This document shows, piece by piece, positions 1 through 7,573 of a stretch of DNA of 9,930 bases (positions are counted from its first letter, which is position 1; each line of letters starts with the position of its first letter). The notes under the pieces were generated by a model. The model was not told the DNA's origin. It ran no database searches and was given only the letters and a program-made list of their open reading frames with translations. This DNA is from Gemmatimonadota bacterium (GTDB lineage Bacteria > Gemmatimonadota > Gemmatimonadetes > Gemmatimonadales > GWC2-71-9), in assembly GCA_003220955.1 (NCBI GenBank), contig QHTW01000222.1, positions 6,904 to 16,833 of the forward strand. Reading direction: 5' to 3'. The translations under genes were made by a program, and so were the position numbers.

Positions 1-228
1 GGGGTGGTGACGCACGTCGGCATCGACGACGCGGAGCTCGGGGCGTTGCTCGACATGAATACCGACGACCCCCTGCCCGACATGAGCAAGAACCGTCAGG
101 GTGAGCTGACGGCGTTGACCTCACCGCGATTCAGCGCGGCCCTCAAGGCGCGCAACGTCGTGCTGCTGACATATCGAGATGTGATCGCCCGGGAAGGTTT
201 GCAGTCCATGCGGAGACCCGTGGAATGA
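1..228 (+). CDS. C-terminal fragment of a ChbG/HpnK (YdjC-like) carbohydrate deacetylase
   Basis: The frame is open from the first base and stops with TGA at 226-228, so this is the 3' end of a gene starting outside the window; 75 codons are visible. The tail has the pattern I associate with ChbG/HpnK-family deacetylases: a VTHVGIDD segment, a short acidic linker, NRQGELTALTSPRF, then an amphipathic stretch ending in VVLLTYRDVI. Family members remove acetyl groups from N-acetylated sugars such as chitooligosaccharides. The metal-binding and catalytic residues lie upstream and cannot be checked. The stop is 17 nt before the next start at 246, so it is probably co-transcribed with the SusC/SusD pair, which would suit a role in processing the imported sugar. 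The family call rests on the C-terminal motif only, so confidence is moderate. The GTG at 4 is probably an internal valine and not the start. Confidence 0.6.
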   Translation, partial: GVVTHVGIDDAELGALLDMNTDDPLPDMSKNRQGELTALTSPRFSAALKARNVVLLTYRDVIAREGLQSMRRPVE

Positions 229-240
229 AGGAGGCGGAGG
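228..240 (+). promoter_or_regulatory. Ribosome binding site of the SusC-like gene
   Basis: AAGGAGG at 228-234 and a second GGAGG at 236-240 lie 11 and 5 nt before the ATG at 246. They decide the start: an in-frame ATG at 225 overlaps the upstream stop (ATGA) but lies before this purine-rich block. Using it would also put seven extra residues (MKEAEGF) ahead of a clear signal peptide. The site begins at the last base of the upstream stop codon, so translational coupling to the upstream gene is plausible. Confidence 0.75.
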
Positions 241-245
241 GCTTC

Positions 246-3200
246 ATGGAAAAGAAAATCATTAGAGCTTTCGCGGCAGTGAGCATGGGGCTGGTGCTCG
301 CAGTGACGATCTGCAGCACCGCCCTGGCGCAGGAGGCGCAAGTCTCCGGCACCGTCACCTCATCCACCGGCGAGCGCCTGCCCGGCGTCACGGTGCAGGT
401 GCGTGGGGCGACGGCCACCACCACCACCGACGCCAACGGCCGGTACACCATCGCGGCTCCCAACGACGGCGTGCTGCTGTTCGCGCTGATCGGCTACAGG
501 GGCGCGGCCCGGACGATTGGCGGCCGGAGCAGCATCGACATCGCGCTCGAATCGGCCATCGCGGTGCTGGACCCGGTCATCGTGACCGGCTATACCGCCC
601 AGCGGCGCGCCGACATCACCGGCGCCGTCGGCAGCGTGAACGTCGAGAGCGCGCAGGAGCAGACCTCGACCAGCGTGCTGCAGCGCCTGGATGGGCGCGT
701 CGCCGGCGTGACCGTCGACAACAGCGGCTCGCCGGGCTCGCGGACCACCGTGCGCATCCGCGGGGTCAGCTCGTTCCAGAACAACGATCCACTGTACATC
801 GTGGACGGCACACCGGTGCAGGACACGTATCTGAACTGGCTGAACCCGAATGAGATTGGGTCCATCCAGGTCCTCAAGGATGCGTCCGCGGCGTCGATTT
901 ACGGCTCGCGTGCGAGCAACGGCGTCGTCATCATCGAGACCAAGAAGGGCCGGCCCGGACAACGGCAGGTCACATTGGACGTCAGAACCGGCGTGGCCAC
1001 GCCCTTCCGCGGCATGGACGACATCCTCGAGACGAACTCGCTCAACTACTTCCAGGTCGTCAAGACGGCCTACCTCAACGCCGGCCTTGCCGTGCCGCGG
1101 AACATCTACGGCAACGACGCTGCCGGGAATAACCCAAGCGTTCCACCGTTCATCTGGCCGAACAACTGCGGCCCGGCAGGGGCGAACGCCGTCTGCTCGA
1201 ACGTGGACGTGAGCACCTATCGGTATCCCGATAATCTCATCATGCCGGGCAGCGCCGGGACCAACTGGTGGAAGGCGGTCTTCGGGTCCGGCCAATTCCG
1301 CGATGCGAACCTCGCGCTCTCGGGCGGCAGCGACGACAACGCGTATCACGTTTCCTTCAACTTCCTCGATCAGGAAGGCACTGCGGCGTTCAACCGGCTG
1401 CAGCGCGGCGGCGTGCGGGTCAATACCACGTTCAATGTTGGTCGCACGCAGGTCGGGGAGAACGTGTCGGTGTCGCGTGAGCGGAAGTACGGCGGGTTGG
1501 ACGACGACGCCATCGGCGAAAACAACATCATCGGCAAGAACATCATGCAGCAGCCCGTCGTGCCGATCTATGACGTCGCCGGCTACTTCGCCTCCGGCAA
1601 GGCGGTGGGCCTGAGCAACCTGACCAATCCACTGAAGATTGCGGCGTCGGGTAAGGACGATATCAACACGAACGACCGCATCTTCGGGAACGTGTTCGCA
1701 GGCTATGACGCGACCCGCGCCTTGTCGCTCAAGACCCGCTTCGGCTTCAATCTTGGACAGGGGTCGTTCCACGGATACAGCCCCACGACGCCGGAAAACT
1801 CCGAAGTCACCGACGTGAACGGGATCAACGAGAACTACAACCTGTTCACCGAGTGGACGTGGAGCAACACGCTCAACTATTCGCGGACGATGAACCAGCA
1901 CAACGTGACGGTGCTGCTCGGCCAGGAGGCCAGCAAGAGCACCAACCGCTTCGAGTCGGGCAGCTGCGCCAAGCTGCTCAACACGAGCATCGACTCGCGG
2001 TATATCCAGGACGCGCTGTGTGATCCGACGACCAAGAACGTCACTAGCAGCGGCGGGCGGTCCGCGCTCTTGTCCTACTTCGGCAAGGCCGACTACAACT
2101 ACGGTGAGCGGTACTATCTCAGCTTCACGGTGCGCCGCGACGGGTCGTCCCGCTTCGGACCGACCAATCGCTGGGGCACGTTCCCGGCGGTGGGCGCGGG
2201 CTGGCGGCTCACCCGCGAGTCCTTCTTCCAGCACACCCCGTTCTCGAACGCCATGCTGCGGTTCGGCTATGGCGTGACCGGGAACCAGCAGATTCCCGCG
2301 GGACGCATCGTCAGCCAGTTCGGTGGCGATCGTGGCGACACGTTCTACGACATCGGCGGGACCAGCACGACCATCAAACCGGGGTTCAAGCAGACCGCGA
2401 TCGGGAATACGCTACTCAAGTGGGAAGAGCAGCGCTCGATGAACGTCGGGCTGGATCTCGAATTCCTGCAGGGCCGGGGCACGTTCAGCGCCGACTGGTA
2501 TCGCCGGAACACGAACAACCTGTTGTTCGACCCCCGGACACCGGCGACCGCCGGCTCCGCGGCCCCGCCGATCATCAACATCGGCAAGATGCGCAATACC
2601 GGCATCGACTTCTCGCTCGGCTATCACAACACGATCGGCACGGGGACGCTGTGGAGCGTAACGTTCAACGGCAGCCACTATAAGAACAAGATTCTCCAGA
2701 TCGACAACCTGGGGACGCAGTCGTTCACCGGACCCATCTCGCTGCGTGAGCAGAACCCCGTGATCAACATGATCGGGAATCCGATCGGCGCGTTCTACGG
2801 TCTCGTCGCGGAAGGCTATTACAAGGATTCCGCCGACGCGGCACCGTTCTGGAATGACGGCGCGCGCCCCGGTCGTATCAAGTTCAAGGACTTGAATGGT
2901 GACGGCACGATCAGCGGCGCCGACCGGACGATCATCGGCAGCCCGCATCCCGACTTCACCGGCGGGCTCGATCTCGCCGTGCGGCGCGGTTCGTGGGAGG
3001 TCAGTGCCACCGTCTTCGGGACGTTCGGCAACAAGATCTTCAATGCGCAGAAGTACTGGTACGTGTTCCGCTATTTCGATACCAACGTCCGCTCGGACCT
3101 GCTGGCCAACGCAGTGGTGCTCGACGGCCCATGCGCGCCGGGCGCAGGCAGCAGCTACCCCTGTCCGGGCAAAGTGACGAATCCTGATGCCAAGTATCCC

Positions 3201-3518
3201 CGGGTGGACGTGAGCGACGTGTTCAGCCGTCAGTTCTCGAGCTACTGGGTCGAGGACGGTTCGTACGTGCGGCTCCGCACGCTGCAGGTCAGCTACAGCC
3301 TGCCGCCCGCGATCGTCCGCTGGATTCCGGCCGCACGCGTGTATCTGCAGGCCGAGAATCTGTTGACGTTCACCGGATACTCGGGGCTCGATCCCGCCCT
3401 GCCGACGTGGAGCACGTTCGGCGCGGCCGGCGACACCCGCGATCAGTTCCGCGGGGTCGACGAGGGGTCGTACCCCACGAATCGCACGATCACGATCGGT
3501 ATCTCGACCACATTCTAG
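246..3518 (+). CDS. SusC/RagA-family TonB-dependent outer-membrane transporter
   Basis: This 1090-residue protein should be the 22-strand barrel that imports a substrate captured by its SusD partner, powered by TonB. Residues 1-28 form a signal peptide (MEKK, a hydrophobic core, cleavage near ALA|QE). Residues 32-103 are a carboxypeptidase regulatory-like beta-sandwich (VSGTVTSSTGERLPGVTV), the N-terminal extension typical of SusC proteins. A TonB-box-like DPVIVTGYT lies at 109-117. The plug follows to about 235, with VRIRGVSS, PLYIVDGTP and IQVLKDASAASIYGSRASNG. Barrel signatures include VRRDGSSRFG (629-638), a calcium-loop-like DLNGDGTISGAD (882-893) and AENLLTFTGYSGLDP (1036-1050). It ends in phenylalanine, as expected for BAM-assembled barrels. 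There is no STN domain, so no sign of anti-sigma signalling. The start at 246 is set by its ribosome site. SusD follows 46 nt later. The mature protein has six cysteines in three close pairs. The family is certain; the substrate is unknown. Confidence 0.97.
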   Translation: MEKKIIRAFAAVSMGLVLAVTICSTALAQEAQVSGTVTSSTGERLPGVTVQVRGATATTTTDANGRYTIAAPNDGVLLFALIGYRGAARTIGGRSSIDIALESAIAVLDPVIVTGYTAQRRADITGAVGSVNVESAQEQTSTSVLQRLDGRVAGVTVDNSGSPGSRTTVRIRGVSSFQNNDPLYIVDGTPVQDTYLNWLNPNEIGSIQVLKDASAASIYGSRASNGVVIIETKKGRPGQRQVTLDVRTGVATPFRGMDDILETNSLNYFQVVKTAYLNAGLAVPRNIYGNDAAGNNPSVPPFIWPNNCGPAGANAVCSNVDVSTYRYPDNLIMPGSAGTNWWKAVFGSGQFRDANLALSGGSDDNAYHVSFNFLDQEGTAAFNRLQRGGVRVNTTFNVGRTQVGENVSVSRERKYGGLDDDAIGENNIIGKNIMQQPVVPIYDVAGYFASGKAVGLSNLTNPLKIAASGKDDINTNDRIFGNVFAGYDATRALSLKTRFGFNLGQGSFHGYSPTTPENSEVTDVNGINENYNLFTEWTWSNTLNYSRTMNQHNVTVLLGQEASKSTNRFESGSCAKLLNTSIDSRYIQDALCDPTTKNVTSSGGRSALLSYFGKADYNYGERYYLSFTVRRDGSSRFGPTNRWGTFPAVGAGWRLTRESFFQHTPFSNAMLRFGYGVTGNQQIPAGRIVSQFGGDRGDTFYDIGGTSTTIKPGFKQTAIGNTLLKWEEQRSMNVGLDLEFLQGRGTFSADWYRRNTNNLLFDPRTPATAGSAAPPIINIGKMRNTGIDFSLGYHNTIGTGTLWSVTFNGSHYKNKILQIDNLGTQSFTGPISLREQNPVINMIGNPIGAFYGLVAEGYYKDSADAAPFWNDGARPGRIKFKDLNGDGTISGADRTIIGSPHPDFTGGLDLAVRRGSWEVSATVFGTFGNKIFNAQKYWYVFRYFDTNVRSDLLANAVVLDGPCAPGAGSSYPCPGKVTNPDAKYPRVDVSDVFSRQFSSYWVEDGSYVRLRTLQVSYSLPPAIVRWIPAARVYLQAENLLTFTGYSGLDPALPTWSTFGAAGDTRDQFRGVDEGSYPTNRTITIGISTTF

Positions 3519-3549
3519 CGGCCACGTGCTAGCGACTCGTCTTTTATTC

Positions 3550-3555
3550 AAGGGA
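3550..3555 (+). promoter_or_regulatory. Ribosome binding site of the SusD-like gene
   Basis: AAGGGA lies 9 nt before the ATG at 3565. It favours that start over an in-frame GTG at 3526, which has no comparable purine block and would add 13 residues ahead of the signal peptide. A second in-frame ATG at 3571 is an alternative; the resulting lipoprotein would be nearly identical. Confidence 0.55.
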
Positions 3556-3564
3556 CGCAAGACG

Positions 3565-5436
3565 ATGACAATGAGAAAATGGAATCGACTGCTGTACGGG
3601 ATCGCCGGAGTGCTTGTCGCTGCCGGGGTCGCGTACGCCTGTAACAACTTCCTGGACACGCCCCCGCAGGGGACGGTCGACCAGTCGTCGCTGGAGACGA
3701 AATCCGGCGTCGAAGGTTCGCTCATCGCCGCCTACCGCTCGCTGGACTGCAGCAGCAGCTCCGCCGGCTCGTGGGGGTGTGCGGCGAGCAACTGGGTCTG
3801 GGGAAGCGTCCCCAGCGGCGACGCCCACAAGGGCTCCAACGCTGGCGACCAACAGCCCATCAACGACATCGAGACGTACCAGTGGAACGTGGGCGAGGCC
3901 GAGGGCTACCTGAACCAGAAATGGTCGCAGGTCTACGAAGGCGTGTTCCGCGCCAATTCGACGATCCGGCTGCTCAACCTCGTCGTCGCGGAAAAGCCGA
4001 CCGAGATCGCGAAGGCGGATCAAGACGGGATCCGCGGGGAGGCGCTCTTCCTCCGGGCACACTATCACTTCGAAGCCTTCCGGATGTGGGGCAACGTACC
4101 GTATTACACGGAAGCCGACTCGACGCCGGTTGCGCAGGGCGGCTACCGCAAGGCGAACGATCTGACGCAGGCGCAGATCATCGCCAACATCATCGCCGAC
4201 CTGAATCAGGCGGCTACGCTCCTTCCCGCCACGCCCCGCAACGGCGAAAAGGGTCGGGTGACCAAGTGGGCGGCGCTGGCGTACAAAGGTCGCGTGCAGG
4301 TGTACGGCGCGGCGATCACGCCGGCGTTGTGGGACTCGGCTCTCGTGACGTTCCGCGGCGTGATCAACTCGGGCGTGTACGCGCTGGAGACGAGCTTCGA
4401 TCACGTCTGGACCGGATTCCAGGCGTTCAAGGATGGCAAGGAGACGATCCTTGCGTTCCAGGCGTCGGTGCGCGACGGCGAACCCAGCGGCTGGAACTCG
4501 AACTGGGGCGAACGGCTGAACTTCCCCCACTCGGGGAGCCACTTCGGGTGTTGCGGGTTCCACCAGCCGTCGCAAAACCTGGTGAACTTCTACCAGGTGG
4601 ACGCGAACGGCCTGCCGCTGGCCGTGTCAAGTCCTACCACCTGGAATACGCTCGACACGAGCTTCGCGGGCGGCATGCTCACGCCCGTCGATCCGCGGCT
4701 CGACTGGACCGTTGGCCGGGATAAAGTGCCGTACAAGGACTGGACGCTCCACAACCGGTCGTGGATCCGCGACTTTCTGTACAGCGGACCGTACAGTCCG
4801 AAGAAGAACGTGCACGAGCAGGCGGCGAACGCCGAGAACAACGTCGGCTGGCAGGCGACGCAGACCAACGATGTGAACATCCACATCTTCCGCTACGCCG
4901 ACCTGCTGTTGCTGGACGCCGAGGCGCAGATTCACGGCACGATCGGGTTGCTCGATAGTGCGCGGATTTACGTGAATCTAGTCCGCGCGCGCGCCGGAAA
5001 AGTCGCGCAGGGCTGCGGGGCACCCAACGATTCGTTGGTCAAGGCGGTGTGGCCAACGTGCGCCACCGACGCGACCATTAAGGCCATGGCGCTGCCAATG
5101 AACCAGGGCCTGACCGTGGACTCACTGGCGACGCCCTGGGCATTCTACAAGATCGGTATGTACACGACGCCATTTACAACCGTCGCGCAGGCAGACCAGG
5201 CCGTGCGGTATGAGCGGCGGCTCGAGCTGGCCATGGAAGGCCAGCGGTTCTTCGATATACGGCGGTGGGGCATCGCGGATACGGTGATCTCGAACTATCT
5301 CGCCAAAGAGAAGCCGCGGCTCACTTCTCTCGGCTCGACGGCGGCGTTCACGCTGCCGAAATACGGGCTCTATCCGATCCCGCAGGACCAGATCGATTTG
5401 AGCCAGGGCAGTCTCAAGCAGAATACGGGCTGGTAA
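3565..5436 (+). CDS. SusD/RagB-family substrate-binding outer-membrane lipoprotein
   Basis: This 623-residue protein should be the surface lipoprotein that caps the SusC barrel and binds substrate. The N-terminus has arginines and a hydrophobic stretch, ending in AYAC with the predicted lipidated Cys26. The -3 position is alanine, so the lipobox is weaker than usual. The mature protein opens with CNNFLDTPPQG (26-36), the standard SusD start. The helical TPR-like core includes RGEALFLRAHYHFEAF (157-172). The C-terminal hallmarks are RYERRLELAMEGQRFFDI (548-565) and LYPIPQDQID (602-611), and the ending is QNTGW. Length fits the family. Six further cysteines (62, 72, 329, 330, 484, 499) are unusual for a SusD protein and could form three disulfides; the 329-330 pair is adjacent. 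It is co-oriented with the SusC gene 46 nt upstream and faces a minus-strand gene whose stop is 7 bp away. The family is certain; the ligand cannot be read from sequence. Confidence 0.97.
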   Translation: MTMRKWNRLLYGIAGVLVAAGVAYACNNFLDTPPQGTVDQSSLETKSGVEGSLIAAYRSLDCSSSSAGSWGCAASNWVWGSVPSGDAHKGSNAGDQQPINDIETYQWNVGEAEGYLNQKWSQVYEGVFRANSTIRLLNLVVAEKPTEIAKADQDGIRGEALFLRAHYHFEAFRMWGNVPYYTEADSTPVAQGGYRKANDLTQAQIIANIIADLNQAATLLPATPRNGEKGRVTKWAALAYKGRVQVYGAAITPALWDSALVTFRGVINSGVYALETSFDHVWTGFQAFKDGKETILAFQASVRDGEPSGWNSNWGERLNFPHSGSHFGCCGFHQPSQNLVNFYQVDANGLPLAVSSPTTWNTLDTSFAGGMLTPVDPRLDWTVGRDKVPYKDWTLHNRSWIRDFLYSGPYSPKKNVHEQAANAENNVGWQATQTNDVNIHIFRYADLLLLDAEAQIHGTIGLLDSARIYVNLVRARAGKVAQGCGAPNDSLVKAVWPTCATDATIKAMALPMNQGLTVDSLATPWAFYKIGMYTTPFTTVAQADQAVRYERRLELAMEGQRFFDIRRWGIADTVISNYLAKEKPRLTSLGSTAAFTLPKYGLYPIPQDQIDLSQGSLKQNTGW

Positions 5437-5443
5437 GCGGCAG

Positions 5444-7573
5444 CTAACGCCGCCGAATCGTAAACGCCTGCAGGGAGTCAGCCGTGTTCGCTACGAGCAC
5501 GGCGCTCCCTGCAGGCGTTTTGATGAGCGCTAGGCCGGCCACCTCACGCGGCGCCAGGAATCCGCTCTCAACCGGAGCGACGGGGGTGAAGTGCCCTCGA
5601 CCATCTCCCTTCAGCCACAGCCCGTTGCCGGCGTCGGCCGGCGTCGTGTTGGGTTCCGTACTGAAGAGGTTTCCCGCCACCACCACGTCGAGATTCCCAT
5701 CGCCATCGACGTCGTACACGACGATGCCGCGAATCGGTGAGATCTGCGCCAGGTTGGGCAGTGGAACGGCGGTGAACGTGCCGTTGCCGTTGTTCTGCAG
5801 GTAGAGACTCGCAAACGTATCCGTCTCATAGTGCAGTGCCCGCCCTAGTTCGGCGGAGCCGAAGAGCTGCTGCACCGATGCGTTGGCAAACCCCGCGTAG
5901 GTCGGGAATCGCAGCGCCAGGGGATAGATCACCGGTCCCAGTTTGGCGCGACCGAAGAACGGTACTTCTGTTCCGCCGCTGTCTCGCGTCAGCACGATAT
6001 CGGTGTTGCGATCGCCGCTGAAATCGCCCGCGTAGACCCCGAAGCGGCTCGTGGGTGAGGTCGTGTAGTAAAAGTTCAGTCCCTGATTGCCGGCGATGAG
6101 ATCGGGCCGCCCGTCGCGGTTAAAGTCCCCAACGGCAAGGCTCCACCACCACCCGCGTGTCGCCCCAAGCCCGACGGACGCGGTGACATTGCGAAATTGC
6201 GTGCCGTCATTGCGGAAGAATTGCAGTGGCATCCACTCGCCGGCGGTCACAAGGTCCAGGCGGCCGTCCCCGTCGAAGTCGACCCAGACCGCCGCGGTGA
6301 CCATGCCGAACGGCTGCGCCAGCTCCGGGGCAACCTGCGCGGTGACGTCGGTGAAATGGCCGCCGTCGTTTCGGAGGATGTAGCTTCGGGCCGGGAACGG
6401 ATAGTCGCGCGGCGTGAGCCGCCCGCCCACGAACAGGTCGAGCCGGCCGTCGCCGTTGAAATCACCGGCGGCGATGCTCGATGTGCAGGTCAGCATCGCC
6501 GGCATCGCGGCGGTGTCGCGTACGAAGCGCCCGCCGCCCTGATTGATGTAGAGCCGATCCTGCAGCAGCCGCGACACCGGCGCCCGTGCGTAACCGCAGC
6601 TCGCGACGTAGAGGTCTGGACGCCCGTCGCCGTTGGCATCGAAGAACAGCACGCCCCAGTCGTCGTAGTCTTTGTCGGCCAGCCACGGCTGGTTCTGGGT
6701 CGATTCGACGAAGCTGCCGTTCTTGCGCTGAATGAACAATCGACCCGGAACGCCCGCACCGCCGCCAATGAAGACATCGTCGAGACCGTCGCCGTTGACG
6801 TCCGCGACCGCGATGGGAGGACCCTGCCGAGAAAGCTCGTACGGCAGCAGCGCCTGCACGTCGTAGTCGAAGGAGACGGGCTCGGGCTGTTTGTAGGGGA
6901 GGATATGGGTGGGCTGAAACGGGCGGCGGCGGGCGGCGAAGGGCGGCGAAGGGCGGCGAGCATCCCTCGAGGCCTCGCGCTGGCGCACAGTCAGCAAACG
7001 ATCGACGGCCAGGCCGGTCAGCACCTGCGACCGACGGTCCGGCCAGATGACCTCCAGCGTGTCCACGCGCGTCGCGCGGCCCAATCCAAAGTGCTCGCGG
7101 CTGTCCATCGTGGACATGTAGCCGTGATACGGAGAGTGATAGATGTATTGCTTTTGGCCCCCCCTTCCAGCGGTCACGATCAACGTTGCTCCCAGCCCCC
7201 CGCGGTTCGGGGACTCTCCCTCCAGTGCCACTTCCAGGTAATGCGTGGCGCTGTCCCGCGGCTGCACGTTTTGGTAGATCGACGCGACGCCATCCATGTT
7301 GTTGACGACGAGGTCGAGCCGGCCGTCGTTGTCGAGATCGGCGTAGGCGGCGCCGTAGGAGAAGCCAGGCTGGTCCAACCCCCACGCCTTGGTCTCGTCG
7401 GTGAACGTGAGGTCGCCGTTGTTGTGGAAGATGTAGTTCGCCACCCGGTAGCTCCGGAGCGTCCGGAGCTGCTCGAGCGCCGCCTGGTGATCATTCGCCC
7501 GGCGCGCCGCGAACACCGCCGTCTGATAGTCGAGATCGTTGGGCGCTTTGGGATAGCCATTCGTGGCGAAGAG
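5444..7573 (-). CDS. C-terminal half of the FG-GAP/VCBS protein with ASPIC/UnbV domain
   Basis: This is the downstream part of the same broken gene, 709 residues from the break to the stop. The frame stays open back to 7738, but residues encoded before about 7573 are an out-of-frame shadow of the other half. Numbering from 7573: it opens with LFATNGYPKAPND, then NYIFHNNGDLTFTDE and an FG-GAP loop DLDNDGRLD. An ASPIC/UnbV domain spans about 123-198 (NRGGLGATLIV, HFGLGRATRVDTLEVIWPD). An arginine/proline-rich linker at 205-218 is encoded by a 10-bp tandem repeat. At least six more calcium loops follow, including DVNGDGLDD, DANGDGRPD, DFNGDGRLD, DFDGDGRLD, DFNRDGRPD and DVDGDGNLD. One loop is degenerate (DFSGDRNTD). 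Independent translation looks unlikely: no signal peptide or convincing start lies near the break. The last codons contain the terminator-like inverted repeat. Confidence 0.85.
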   Translation of the reverse strand, partial: LFATNGYPKAPNDLDYQTAVFAARRANDHQAALEQLRTLRSYRVANYIFHNNGDLTFTDETKAWGLDQPGFSYGAAYADLDNDGRLDLVVNNMDGVASIYQNVQPRDSATHYLEVALEGESPNRGGLGATLIVTAGRGGQKQYIYHSPYHGYMSTMDSREHFGLGRATRVDTLEVIWPDRRSQVLTGLAVDRLLTVRQREASRDARRPSPPFAARRRPFQPTHILPYKQPEPVSFDYDVQALLPYELSRQGPPIAVADVNGDGLDDVFIGGGAGVPGRLFIQRKNGSFVESTQNQPWLADKDYDDWGVLFFDANGDGRPDLYVASCGYARAPVSRLLQDRLYINQGGGRFVRDTAAMPAMLTCTSSIAAGDFNGDGRLDLFVGGRLTPRDYPFPARSYILRNDGGHFTDVTAQVAPELAQPFGMVTAAVWVDFDGDGRLDLVTAGEWMPLQFFRNDGTQFRNVTASVGLGATRGWWWSLAVGDFNRDGRPDLIAGNQGLNFYYTTSPTSRFGVYAGDFSGDRNTDIVLTRDSGGTEVPFFGRAKLGPVIYPLALRFPTYAGFANASVQQLFGSAELGRALHYETDTFASLYLQNNGNGTFTAVPLPNLAQISPIRGIVVYDVDGDGNLDVVVAGNLFSTEPNTTPADAGNGLWLKGDGRGHFTPVAPVESGFLAPREVAGLALIKTPAGSAVLVANTADSLQAFTIRRR
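5462..5521 (+). terminator. Long inverted repeat, likely intrinsic terminator of the susCD operon
   Basis: AAACGCCTGCAGGGAG (5462-5477) and its exact reverse complement CTCCCTGCAGGCGTTT (5505-5520) form a perfect 16-bp stem. A second perfect 6-bp stem lies inside it (GCCGTG 5481-5486, CACGGC 5498-5503). On the plus strand the stem ends in TTTT (5518-5521), 25 nt after the SusD stop, which fits Rho-independent termination although the T-tract is short. On the minus strand only TTT follows, so it could act weakly in both directions. The whole element lies inside the last coding codons of the convergent minus-strand gene (stop at 5444-5446), so it must serve as protein code as well. A protein-binding palindrome is an alternative. 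Confidence 0.65.
6921..6960. repeat. Four-copy 10-bp tandem repeat, GGGCGGCGRM
   Basis: Four contiguous units: GGGCGGCGGC, GGGCGGCGAA, GGGCGGCGAA and GGGCGGCGAG. The middle two are identical and the outer two differ at the last two bases. The array lies in the minus-strand FG-GAP gene and encodes the low-complexity linker RRPSPPFAARRRP, just after the ASPIC/UnbV domain. Ten is not a multiple of three, so gain or loss of one unit would shift the frame, while three units would not. The reading frame is the same on both sides at the present copy number. Confidence 0.85.
7450..7470. repeat. Perfect 9-bp inverted repeat inside the FG-GAP gene
   Basis: AGCTCCGGA (7450-7458) and TCCGGAGCT (7462-7470) are exact reverse complements around a 3-nt GCG loop. 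In the minus-strand frame this encodes LRTLRS, so the palindrome comes partly from the repeated codons CTC CGG. No T-tract follows on either strand, so it does not look like a terminator. It lies about 100 bp downstream, in the minus-strand sense, of the frameshift site. A role is not evident. Confidence 0.5.

Noticed and set aside
225..245. ATG at 225 overlapping the upstream stop as the SusC start
   Set aside because: The strong ribosome site lies after it and the signal peptide begins cleanly at 246.
360..2234. 624-codon open frame on the minus strand opposite the SusC gene
   Set aside because: Antisense shadow of the SusC gene caused by high GC. The translation is Arg/Val/Ala/His-rich with no recognisable domain or signal.
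3515..3532. Short inverted repeat CTAGC/GCTAG between SusC and SusD
   Set aside because: Only 5 bp with an 8-nt loop and no T-tract; too weak to call a terminator or attenuator.
2412..3725. 437-codon minus-strand open frame spanning the end of SusC and the start of SusD
   Set aside because: Low-complexity Arg/Ala/Val-rich antisense shadow covering two strongly supported genes.
5437..5453. Small hairpin GCGGC/GCCGC just after the SusD stop
   Set aside because: A 5-bp stem that is easily met by chance at this GC; the larger repeat at 5462-5520 is the better terminator candidate.
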